The notes under the pieces: generated by a model
What the model saw: the letters and a program-made list of their open reading frames with translations, nothing else
Database searches by the model: none
Told to the model about the DNA's origin: nothing
Position numbers and translations under genes: made by a program
Part shown: positions 25,291-35,464 of the stretch, piece by piece
How positions within the stretch are numbered: position 1 is the stretch's first letter
Layout: the number at the start of each line of letters is the position of its first letter
DNA from: Glandiceps talaboti
Lineage: Eukaryota > Hemichordata > Enteropneusta > Spengelidae
DNA length: 64,000 bases
Assembly: GCF_964340395.1 (NCBI RefSeq)
Contig: NC_135567.1
Coordinates: forward strand, 7,789,158-7,853,157
Direction: 5' to 3'

Positions 25291-27044
25291 GACTTGTAAG
25301 CGGAGGGAGAATAAGGCTAAGGCAGATGCTATGGCTAACAACCTTGTACAGAATAATTCTCGGAAATTTTGGAATTCCGTAAGGGCTTGCTCTGGAGCCA
25401 CTAACTGTCCTTTACCTAGTACAGTTGGTGGTTGTACAGGCTACAGGGATATTGCTAGTATGTGGAAAACACATTATGAGAGTTTACTTAATTCTGTTTC
25501 TAACAGTCAGAATAAGGAATTTGTTCAGTCAACTCTGTCTAATATCGAGTTTGATTGCGAAATGACCGTTACGCCTAATGAACTTAAAGAGGCAGCTTTT
25601 AATCTAGAAAAAGGAAAAGCTATGGGGAGGGATGGCATAATGTCTGAACACCTCATTTATGCAAACCCGATCGTCTTTGACTTGCTCAGTATGTGTTTTA
25701 CTGCATTCTTTGTCCATGGATGGCTTCCGAATAGTTTTATGGATGCCACAATTGTGCCAATAGTAAAGGATAAAGCTAAGGATCTCACTTCAGTAGATAA
25801 TTATAGACCAGTCGCTATAGTTACAACAGCTTCTAAATTATTTGAAATGTGCATTTTGAGTCGCATTGAGAAGTATATTGTGACTAGTGATTTTCAATTC
25901 GGGTTCAAAAAGAACCATTCCACTGACATGTGCATTTTTGTACTCAAAGAGATTGTTGATTTTTACAAAAGACACAATTCCCCAGTTTTCTCTTGTTTCT
26001 TGGATGCGAGGAAAGCATTTGATAGGGTTAACCATTGGACTCTGTTTAGGAAACTGATTGATAGTGAAACGCCACTGTTTATTGTTCGCATCCTTCAGTA
26101 CTGGTATCATGCTCAGCTGTTTTTTGTACGTTGGGGTTCTACGGAATCTAACCATTTTAAAGTCATTAATGGGGTACGCCAGGGAAGCATAATCTCTCCA
26201 AAGTTATTTGCAGTCTACATCGAAAATCTTACCAAAAGGCTGAAGTTGGCGGGAGTCGGGTGTCACATAGCTGGCAAGATTTTGAACCATTTGCTTTATG
26301 CAGATGACATTGTATTGATTTCGCCTTCGATTAAGTCGTTACAGAAACTAATTAAGATATGTGAGCAATTTGGCATGGAACACGATATTCTGTTCCATAC
26401 AACAAAAACAGAATGTGTGTCATTTTTTCCTAGGCAATGGAAACCAACCAGAATGCCTTCTGTTTATTTATATGGCAAACAGTTGAATTTTGTTACAGTT
26501 AAAAAATATCTTGGATACATAGTGACCTCCAATGGGTGCGATGAAGCAGATATGCAGAGACAACTTAGAGCTATGTATGCGAGGGCAAATATTATTGTCA
26601 GAAATTTTGTTCATTGCTCGGAGCGTGTGAAATGTACACTTTTTAGGAGTTTTTTATATAGTGTTTACTGTTTACAAGTTTGGTGTAGTTATAGCAACAC
26701 GATGCTTCGTAAAATACAGGTAGCATATAACAACACGTTGCGAATAGTTTTTGGCCTTAGAGGGGCAGTTAGCATAAGTAACAATTGTGTCAGCAGGAAT
26801 ATTTTTAATTTTACCTCATTACAACGCAACTTGTTGTTCAAATTTGGTGAACGGCTACACGAGAGTCACAATGAAATAATTAAGACGTGTATTCTCTCCG
26901 ACAATTATTTTTACTCCAGTTTCTGGAAAAATTACCGACTTGTATTGTATAATTAGTTGTTTTTTTCTATAGTATTTTTATTTTTTTGTGGTTGTATGGG
27001 ACTTTTTTAATGGCCTGAAATAAAGAATATAATAATAATAATAA
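25291..27044 (+). mobile_element. 5'-truncated non-LTR retrotransposon insertion
   Basis: 1754 bp that interrupt the satellite cleanly. It starts mid-element at 'gacttgtaag' and ends in a polyadenylation-like AATAAA context and a (TAA)n-type tail (about 27027-27044). The uninterrupted target is preserved in the sister higher-order repeat at 23173/23174, and comparison shows no target-site duplication. It carries the ORF at 25331-26956. Confidence 0.9.
25331..26956 (+). CDS. Non-LTR reverse transcriptase, C-terminal 541 codons
   Basis: The ORF is open for 541 codons. Recognisable reverse transcriptase blocks in order: GRDGI near residue 99, DNYRPVAIV near 156, the fingers/palm block with QFGFKKNHSTDM near 190, the first catalytic Asp in FLDARKAFDRVNHW near 223, GVRQGSIISPKLF near 283, the YADD catalytic box (LLYADDIVL) near 324, and a C-terminal thumb and tail block. 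There is no N-terminal endonuclease, so the element is truncated at the 5' end and the ATG at 25331 is simply internal. The sequence style and TAA-type tail suggest the I/Jockey group broadly, but the clade is uncertain. Intact catalytic motifs and no stops suggest a fairly young copy, though it cannot be autonomous. Confidence 0.9.
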   Translation: MANNLVQNNSRKFWNSVRACSGATNCPLPSTVGGCTGYRDIASMWKTHYESLLNSVSNSQNKEFVQSTLSNIEFDCEMTVTPNELKEAAFNLEKGKAMGRDGIMSEHLIYANPIVFDLLSMCFTAFFVHGWLPNSFMDATIVPIVKDKAKDLTSVDNYRPVAIVTTASKLFEMCILSRIEKYIVTSDFQFGFKKNHSTDMCIFVLKEIVDFYKRHNSPVFSCFLDARKAFDRVNHWTLFRKLIDSETPLFIVRILQYWYHAQLFFVRWGSTESNHFKVINGVRQGSIISPKLFAVYIENLTKRLKLAGVGCHIAGKILNHLLYADDIVLISPSIKSLQKLIKICEQFGMEHDILFHTTKTECVSFFPRQWKPTRMPSVYLYGKQLNFVTVKKYLGYIVTSNGCDEADMQRQLRAMYARANIIVRNFVHCSERVKCTLFRSFLYSVYCLQVWCSYSNTMLRKIQVAYNNTLRIVFGLRGAVSISNNCVSRNIFNFTSLQRNLLFKFGERLHESHNEIIKTCILSDNYFYSSFWKNYRLVLYN

Positions 27045-29438
27045 TTAATAGCCACTATTAGCCATTAATAGCCAGCTAATAGCTGGCTATCCACTATCAA
27101 CCTCTCAGCTTTCTCTGTGGGCTGGCTATGCAGCTATTTAAGCTATTGGCCATTAATAGCCGCTATTAGCCATTAATAGCCAGCTAAGAGCTGGCTATCA
27201 GCTATCAACCTCTCAGCTTTCTCCATGGGCTGGCTACGCAGCTATTTAAGCTATTAGCCATTAATAGCTAGCTAATAGCTGGCTATCCGCTATCAACACC
27301 TCAGCTTTCTCCATGGGCTGACTATGCATCTATTCAAGCTATTAGCCATTAATAGCCAGCTAATAGCTGGCTATAGTTATCAAACTCTCAGCTTTCTCCA
27401 TGGGCTGGCTATGCAGCTATTTAAGCTATTAGCCATTAATAGCCGCCATTAGCCATTAACCCAGGTAATAGCTGGCTATCCACTATCAACCCCTCAGCTT
27501 TCTCCATGGGCTGGCTATGCAGCTATTTAAGCTATTAGCCATTAATAGCCGCTATTAGCCATTAATAGCAAGCTAGTAGCTCGCTACCAGCTATCAACCT
27601 CTCAGCTTTCTCCATGGGCTGGCTATGCAGCTATTTAAGCTATTAGCCATTAATAGCCGCTATTAGCCATTAATAGCCAGCAAATAGCTGGCTATCAGCT
27701 ATCAACCTCTCAGCTTTCTCCATGGGCTGGCTATGCAGCTATTTAAGCTATTAGCCATTAATAGCCGCTATTAGCCATTAATAGCCAGCTAATAGCTGGC
27801 TATCAGCTATCAACCTCTCAGCTTTCTCCATGGGCTGGCTATGTAGCTGTTCAAGCTATTAGCCATTAATAGCCGCTATTAGCCATTAATAGCAAGCTAG
27901 TAGCTGGCTACCAGCTATCAACCTCTCAGCTTTCTCAATGGGCTGGCTATGCAGCTATTCAAGCTATTAGCCATTAATAGCCAGCTAATAGCTGGCTATC
28001 CACTATCAAACTCTCAGCTTTCTCCGTGGGCTGGCTATGCAGCTATTCAAGCTATTAGCCATTAATAGCCGCTATTAGCCATTAATAGCCAGCAAATAGC
28101 TGGCTATCAGCTATCAACCTCTCAGCTTTCTCCATGGGCTGGAAATACAGCTATTCAAGCTATTAGCCATTAATAGCCGCTATAAGCCATTAATAGCCAG
28201 CAAATAGCTGGCTATCAGCTATCAACCTCTCAGCTTTCTCCATAGGCTGGCTATGCAGCTATTCAAGCTATTAGCCATTAATAGCCGCTATTAGCCATTA
28301 ATAGCCAGCTAATAGCTGGCTATCAGCTATCAACCTCTCAGCTTTCTCCGTGGGCTGGCTATGCAGCTGTTCAAGCTATTAGCCATTAATAGCCACTATT
28401 AGCCATTAATAGCCAGCTAATAGCTGGCTATCCACTATCAACCTCTCAGCTTTCTCTGTGGGCTGGCTATGCAGCTATTTAAGCTATTAGCCATTAATAG
28501 CCGCTATTAGCCATTAATAGCCAGCTAAGAGCTGGCTATCAGCTATCAACCTCTCAGCTTTCTCCATGGGCTGGCTACGCAGCTATTTAAGCTATTAGCC
28601 ATTAATAGCCGCTATTAGCCATTAATAGCTAGCTAATAGCTGGCTATCCGCTATCAACCCCTCAGCTTTCTCCATGGGCTGACTATGCAGCTATTCAAGC
28701 TATTAGCCATTAATAGCCAGCTAATAGCTGGCTATCAGCTATCAACCTCTCAGCTTTCTCCATGGGCTGGCTACGCAGCTATTTAAGCTATTAGCCATTA
28801 ATAGCCGCTATTAGCCATTAATAGCTAGCTAATAGCTGGCTATCCGCTATCAACCCCTCAGCTTTCTCCATGGGCTGACTATGCAGCTATTCAAGCTATT
28901 AGCCATTAATAGCTAGCTAATAGCTGGCTATCAGCTATCAACCTCTCAGCTTTCTCCAAGGGCTGGCTATGCAGCTATTCAAGCTATTAGCCATTAATAG
29001 CCGCTATTAGCCATTAATAGCCAGCTAATAGCCGGCTATCAGCTATCAACCTCTCAGCTTTCTCCATGGGCTGGCTATGCAGCTATTCAAGCTATTAGCC
29101 ATTAATAGCTAGCTAATAGCTGGCTATCAGCTATCAACCTCTCAGCTTTCTCCAAGGGCTGGCTATGCAGCTATTCAAGCTATTAGCCATTAATAGCCGC
29201 TATTAGCCATTAATAGCCAGCTAATAGCTGGCTATCCGCTATCAACCTCTCAGCTTTCTCTGTGGGCTGGCTATGCAGCTATTTAAGCTATTAGCCATTA
29301 ATAGCAGCTATTAGCCATTAATAGCCAGCTAATAGCTGGCTATCAGCTATCAACCTATCAGCTTTCTCCATGGGCTGGCTATGCAGCTGTTCAAGCTATT
29401 AGCCATTAATAGCAAGCTAATAGCTGGCTATTAACCCC
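27045..29438 (+). repeat. TAGCC satellite, left arm part 2
   Basis: Resumes at exactly the base after the interruption: 27045 onwards matches 23174 onwards of the previous higher-order copy, including the 'tccactatcaacctctc' and 'tctctgtggg' variants. Later units vary in length, with many lacking one 'ctattagccattaatagcc' half. The last unit stops at 'ctggctattaacccc'. Confidence 0.95.
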
Positions 29439-30330
29439 AAGAGTTAAGTTTGTTGAAATTAAATGAATGAAAAAACAAACCATGATCGAGATTTATTATT
29501 TGAAGAGTCAAGGAGTACAGTGTGTTCTAAACACCTTAACACCTGATAATATAATGATGCTATGTCAAGTAATTTTGATTTGTTCAGATTAAAGTACTTT
29601 AAAAGACTTTGTAATTTAGATGAATCATGATGGACTAAATGTGTCTTTAACCATCTCAATTCCATTAGTGAAGAATCTGAAAGAAATGTGATAAAACTGT
29701 CCTGGAATTGGCGGAAAACTGTAAATAATGTGTTAATAGACCTTAATATTGATAAAGACCAAATTCAAACTCTTTCAGATAATAAAATCAAACATATCAT
29801 ATTTAAAAATGACGAGCTCAAATGGAAAGACACTTGAACACTTTCTTTTTACATGTGAAAGCCATTCTATACAACGACAGATCTTAATGAAAGGAACAGA
29901 AGAACTATTACTCAACAATAAGGAGTTGAACTTATATCAAGATTTTAAACAAAGGAAAGAACTACTCTGTTTATTTATAGGAGATAATACAAAACACTAC
30001 AATGCTCAGTCTATAAGTAAACAAATAGATAAACTTGTCAAACAATACCTTATTGAAGCAATTGAAAACAGAAAAGATTTTGTTAAAACTAATATAGAAT
30101 AGTTTAGCCGTTAGATTTTCTGACAACTAACATTTGAAGCATACATTTTTATTTGTATTGTCGTTTTATCAATATTCTTACCTCACTTGGGTTTATTTTG
30201 TTGTTTGTTCCTGTATATGCTTTTTACTCGTCTTTATGGTAGTGTATGTATTTTTAATTTTTTCTTAGTGCTGCTCCTAACAATCTTAGTGAGTCCCCTG
30301 ATACAAAAGGGATGCAATAAATAGATAAAT
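29439..30330 (+). mobile_element. Non-LTR retrotransposon 3' fragment at the foldback axis
   Basis: The plus strand contains TLEHFLFTCESHS, the Cys/His-containing C-terminal signature commonly found at the end of non-LTR ORF2 proteins, followed by a Lys-rich tail with a stop at 30102 and a 3' end reading 'gggatgcaataaatagat'. A frame change just before TLEH (near 29832) breaks continuity with upstream coding-like sequence at about 29640-29830, so it is a decayed fragment. The satellite flanking it changes orientation from one side to the other. Confidence 0.65.
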
Positions 30331-31245
30331 AGCTGGTAGCCGGCTATTAGCTGGCTATTAATGGCTAACAGCAGCTATTAATGGCTAATAGCTTGAATAG
30401 CTGAATAGCCATGTGTCGGAGAGTACTGGGGGTTGTTAGCTGTTAGCTGGCTATTAGCTGGCTATTAATGGCTAATAGCGGCTATTAATGGCTAATAGCT
30501 TGAATATCTTAATAGCCAGGTCCTGGAGACTGTTGGGAGTTGTTAGTTCGTAGTCGGCTAGTAATGGCTATTAGTGGCTAGTAATGGCTATCAGCTTGAA
30601 TAGCTACCTAGGGAGATATTTATACCATATTCCCAGTTTGACAATAGCTGATAACAAGCTATTAACTGGATATTTATGGCCAATATTGAATAGATGGTAG
30701 CTTGCTACTAGCCTGCTATTAGTGGCTAATATCGGCTATTAATAGCTAATAGCTTGAATAGCTGAATAGCCATGTCCTGAAGAGTGCTGGTGGTTGTTAG
30801 CTGGTAGTAGGCTATTAATAGCTAATAGCGGCTATTAATGGCTAATAGCAGTTGTCAATGGCTCTTAGCTTGAATAGCTACCCAGGGAGATAATCACACC
30901 ATATTCCCGTTTTTATAATAGCTGATAGCAAGCTATTACCTGGCTATTTATGGCTAATAGTATTAAGTTGAATAGCCAATAGCCGCTATTTATCTGAGAT
31001 CCAGCTATTTTGGTAATTCAATAAATCCCCAGTAGCTGCTATTTACCTTCAGATCAAGCTATTTTGGCAACAAAGGAAATAGACAACAGCCACTATTTAT
31101 CTCGAATCAAGCTATTTTGGGGATGAAACTATTTTGGCAATCCAATAAATAGCCAATAGCCGCTATTTAGCTCAAATCAAGATTGAATCAAGCTGTTTTG
31201 GTAAATAGCCAATAACCGCTATTTATCTGAGATCAAGCTATTGTG
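30331..31245 (-). repeat. TAGCC satellite, inverted right arm
   Basis: Reverse-complement units ('ctggctattaatggctaata', 'gcttgaatagctgaatagcc'), more diverged than the left arm, grading towards the terminus into 'gatcaagctattttggcaa' modules. It pairs with the degenerate left-arm sequence at about 20700-20960 rather than with the homogenised core. Confidence 0.8.
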
Positions 31246-31264
31246 GCAATCCAACAATACCGCA

Positions 31265-32998
31265 CCTCTATACAGGGTAATAGCTGAGATGCATACTGAT
31301 AATGTGTACTAGTTGGTTAGACTGCACACTCAATATTTTTGGAGAAATAATTATTCAAATATCCACTGACTCCCCATCCCTATATATGCTTATAAGTAAC
31401 ATGGTGGAATATGAAAAGTTTAATAATTTAAATAAAGACAATATTTATTCTTCCAGAGATAAATTTAAGTATTCATAGGTAGTATCACTACTACTTACAG
31501 CTATAAAAATGTGTACACACTCTATTCTTTGTCAATTACAGCTGTTAGTATTAGATTGGAAATTCCCCAGAAGGCCATATGAGTACACAAAGTCGTGTCT
31601 GCTGGGTATCAATGACAATAATTATTTCAAGCCACCTATGCAGGGTTATAGCTGAGATGCATACTGATAATGTGTACTAGTTGGTTAGAGTGCACACTCA
31701 ATATTATTGGAGAAATAATTATTCAAATATCTACTGACTCTCCATCCCTATATATGCCTATACGTTACATGGTGGAATATGAAAAGTTTAATAATTTAAA
31801 TAAAGACAATATTTATTCTTCCAGGGACAAATTTAAGTATTCATAGGTAGTATCACTACTACTTACAGCTATAAAAATGTGTGAACACTCTATTCTTTGT
31901 CAATTACAGCTCATAGAATTTGATTGGAAATTACCCAGAAGGCCATATTGAGTTCAAAAAGTTGTGTCTGCTGGTATGAATGACAATAATTATTTCAAAC
32001 CACCTATACAGGGTTATAGCTGAGATGCATACTGATAGTGTGTACTAGTTGGTTAGAATGCACACTCAATATTTTTGGAGAAATATTTATTCAAATATCC
32101 ACTGATTCCCCATTCCTATATATGCTTATACGTTATGTGGTGGAACATGAAAAGTAATAAAGACAATATTTATTCTTCCAGAGATAAATTTAAGTATTCA
32201 TAGGTAGTATCACTACTACATTGAATATTTGAAATGTGTGCACACTCTATTGTTTGTCAATTACAGCTCCTCGTATTAGATTTGAAATTACTCAGAAGGC
32301 CATATGAGTACACACAGTCATGTCTGCTGGGTATCAATGACAATAATTATTTCAAACCACCTATACAGGGTTATAGCTGAGATGCATACTGATAGTGTGT
32401 ACTAGTTGGTTAGAATGCACACTCAATATTATTGGAGATATAACTTATTGAAATATTCACTTCAATATTATTGGAGATATAACTTATTGAAATATCCACT
32501 GACTCCCCAGCCCTATACATGCCTATACGTTACATGGTGGAACATGAAACGATTAATAATTCCAATAAAGACAATAATTATTCTTCCAGGGACAAATGTT
32601 AGTATTCATAGGTAGTATCACTACTACTTACAGCAATTAAAATGTGTGCACACTCTATTGTTTGTCAATTATAGCTCATACTATTAGATTGGAAATTACC
32701 CAGAAGGCCATATTGAGTACAAAAAGTCGTGTCTGCTGGGTATCAATGACAATAATTATTTCAAACCACCTATACAAGGCTATAGCTGAGATGCATACTG
32801 ATAGTGTGTACTAGTTGGTTAGAATGCACAGGAATATTTACTATTATGTCCAATGATTCCCTATTGCTATACATGCCTATACGTTACATGGTGGAACATG
32901 AAAAGATTAATAATTTCAATAAAGACAACAATTATTCTTCCAGGAACAAATGTTAGTATTCATAGGTAGTATGACTACTACTTACAGCAATTAAAATG
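31265..32998 (+). repeat. ~368-bp tandem repeat, five copies
   Basis: The marker 'gctgagatgcatactgat' occurs at 31283, 31651, 32019, 32376 and 32785 (spacing 368, 368, 357 and 409). Units share 'tgtgtactagttggttaga', 'cattcttccag'-type blocks and 'gtatcactactacttacag'. Copy 4 has an internal 46-bp duplication ('attattggagatataact' twice) that accounts for its greater length. No protein-coding signal. Confidence 0.95.
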
Positions 32999-33278
32999 CG
33001 TTGGCCCATGCATCTATTGTTTCCTTGCTGACGGACAAGCTATGTATAGTTTGAGCACAGTCACTAGTGTCTGTGGTTTGAGCTATTGAGGCTACTGTGA
33101 ACAGTGCCCCCGTGCGGTGGCTGATGGAGAGGTGGCTGCTGCGTTCTCACCAGTATGACTATGAGCCGAGTTCTATGCATAACCGGTGTAGGCATCCGTT
33201 CCTTAGTCAGTCTCTCCGTATGTATCATTTTTTTCCGATCAATGTGTCTATATTTTGTCAAAGAATTAATCACTACTC

Positions 33279-33471
33279 TTGACAAACGTCCCAACGTTGG
33301 CAAAATATTCCCTACCTGAAAGTTTGTGGCGTAATTTTACTGATCTCAACATATACCTTAGTAGTAGTAGTAGCGACGGCAGCTGTTGCAATGGCGACTA
33401 CAATCTGAAACTGAATGAACAGCTGAGCGCTGTAGCCCCATCACTTCAAAAAATTGATGCGCGTTCAGCGT
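33279..33471 (+). CDS. Possible unrecognised exon with GTAAGT donor
   Basis: An open frame ending QKIDARSA runs directly into a consensus donor, GTAAGTTTG, at 33472. The surrounding 1.2 kb (33.0-34.2 kb) is the least repetitive, most CpG-containing part of the window, as expected near an animal 5' exon. No domain is recognisable, the acceptor or start cannot be fixed, and no partner exon was found. It may equally be chance. Confidence 0.2.
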
Positions 33472-33555
33472 AAGTTTGAGAATATTTTTGTTCAAAATTG
33501 TCATCAAAATAGAAAAAAAATAGTGGGTGTATGTACATAATAAATAAATAATCTT

Positions 33556-33673
33556 CCGGTATTTCTCATTCATGCTACGTCATCGAGGACAAATGATTCC
33601 CTCATGCCAATAGGCTCGGAGGGATACTGCCGACATTAGGAAATCATGACGTAGCACTCATTTGGAATACCGG
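33556..33673. repeat. 118-bp palindromic element
   Basis: The ends CCGGTATT (33556) and AATACCGG (to 33673) and the inner TGCTACGTCAT and ATGACGTAGCA blocks are inverted repeats spanning about 28 bp at each end, with a short unpaired middle. Compatible with a small MITE or hairpin; no target duplication assigned. Confidence 0.6.
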
Positions 33674-34257
33674 TCTTACGAAATATTTCGTCCATGTAAA
33701 ATAGTATCCGGGTAAGGCTTATGCGCATGCGTACGTATTTATCGTTCGTGACTGTAAAGTTTTGTCCTCTTGGAAATGTTAAACCAGCCGTTTTGCCGAA
33801 ACTCCATGATAAAAATTCTTGGTAAAGTAATAAGTTCAGGTGTATTTACTTACTTGAAATGTGGGATTGTGGGATGGGGATATATATTCCCTGTCAGTTT
33901 ACCGTGACTTAGTCAGACAATTTCAAACTAGGACACAGCACCATTTTGAGTTTCTAATATTTTGCTACTACACGTGTACACACGCTTGTATATGTGTGAT
34001 TTATGAGATGTAGTCTTGCTTGCAGACGGTGCACGGGTCTAGATTACTGACAGGAGAAGGACATATATGTAAGCAGGACTAGTCGCGGTGGCGTGGCGCT
34101 GTACATAAATTGTAGAAATAATACAAAGTATTACAATATCAAAGAAACCGATGAACACAATCGATCTGATAGAAATGTCTCACTTTGTTAATTTAGTATT
34201 TCAACTACCTGTAGGACTAGCACCCCCGGGAGTACGTCTTCTAACCGGGGGCGCCAC
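33674..34257. other. Low-repeat spacer left of the Gypsy element
   Basis: No coding or repeat signal. The last 55 bases contain an inverted G/C-rich pair ('gcacccccggg' and 'ccgggggcgcc') immediately outside the LTR, resembling the polypurine end of an LTR element, so the LTR flank may itself be rearranged element DNA. Confidence 0.35.
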
Positions 34258-34419
34258 TGTCAACAGTGCCACTGGATCAGCCGAGCCCAGTGTGCAAGAA
34301 GACTGCTGATGATCAAGATGTATACCTATATTGTTACAGAGTGTATTACCTTTATTGTTTGTTCCTACTCTTCATGGAAAACCACTACCAGACGTTTTAC
34401 GGTAAGCTGGTTCTCTACA
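34258..34419 (+). repeat. 5' LTR (162 bp)
   Basis: Starts TGTCAACAG and ends TCTCTACA, the canonical TG...CA ends. Same length as the copy at 38778-38939, with four transitions between them. A TGG shortly after the LTR end (34421-34423) would suit a primer-binding site, but no tRNA match is claimed. Confidence 0.85.
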
Positions 34420-35464
34420 TTGGCATAGTCAGTAATAGAATTTGTGTGTGGCAAATGCTTTTTGTGTGTTTTATTTTTTTCGATTTTGCCATGCCACGCA
34501 AGTTCCTGTCAGCCGACAACTTTGTAATAACTTAGTTACACAATAATTGTACCACGTTCGATATCATGATTCAATAATTTTTGCAACCAATTGTAACACG
34601 TTCTTATACGTGCAATTACAATTTTTTGTAATTGTCATTATCACGAATTCAACATGTTTATTTCAACTGTACACTCACAAGTATTTTGTATTTTCGAATT
34701 ATTTACATCTGTGCAACATTATAGTTCAAATCAAGTGCTTGCACTTTTAGTAACATCGATATCGCACAGACCTAAACCTGGACTAACACGCAATCTACTA
34801 CGTGTAGCTCAGCGTTTTATATTAATTTTTGAAAGAAACAGTATTTGTAAACCGAACTTACACTGTTATGGTACTTTCAAAACCCAACATCTCATAACTG
34901 TGAAACTGCATAACAATAGGAAGATCTGTCACCTTTTAGCCGTCTTTAATTATTCAAGTAATTTCCATCTATTGAAAGTGTCACCTGACCTGTACGAACT
35001 GATATTTACAAACATATGTTCGTTTGCTATATCCGCAGTGTCACGAATAATCTACCGATCTATCGTTATGTTAGTATTAGTAAACTTAAACGTGCATAGC
35101 ACCCGCCCACTCAAACTCCGTACAGGCTCAAACTTTAATTTTTGGGGGATTTTAGATATAGCTTCACTAAACACTATTAATATAGTTGGAGCATATTTAC
35201 AGTCCCATTTGATTACACTTTAAGTATATACAACACTACCCAGTTATCTGTTTCAAAACTCATTGTAGTTTTAAACAGTATTATTATTTCAATATAAATA
35301 TAAATAAGACTTCCAATAATTGTAATACCCTTTCTATCCGAGCAAACACGGTTTAAGGGAAAACAATTTCACACAATTAAAACTTTTTGAGTCAATCCTA
35401 TAAATATTATAACAGATTTAAACTCCAATAGGGTTGGAGTTTAACTTTAGTAGTCTTTGTCAAT
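34420..35464 (+). other. Gypsy leader region with an unexplained ORF and a hairpin
   Basis: AT-rich 1-kb leader between the LTR and gag, unusually long. It holds a 189-codon open frame at 34654-35223 with no recognisable domain. At 35418-35444 there is a perfect 11-bp stem with a 5-nt loop (TTAAACTCCAA pairs with TTGGAGTTTAA), 20 bases before the gag ATG. The stem could affect translation or packaging, but that is inference. Confidence 0.4.

Larger units (their letters stand above)
20680..31264. mobile_element. Giant foldback-like element built from TAGCC satellite
   Basis: Outer termini TGTGGTATTGTTGGATTGC (20680-20698) and GCAATCCAACAATACCGCA (31246-31264) are inverted repeats with one mismatch. 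Inside the left terminus lies degenerate 'ctattagcc' DNA, then the regular ~106-bp array in plus orientation. Inside the right terminus lies the same sequence family as reverse complement ('ggctattaatggctaatag'). The arms are very unequal, about 7 kb against 0.93 kb once inserts are removed. Foldback (FB-like) elements characteristically have long inverted termini made of tandem subrepeats. No transposase is visible, and no target duplication could be assigned. Confidence 0.6.

Noticed and set aside
25838-26155. 105-codon minus-strand ORF inside the LINE
   Set aside because: Antisense shadow of the intact reverse transcriptase ORF.
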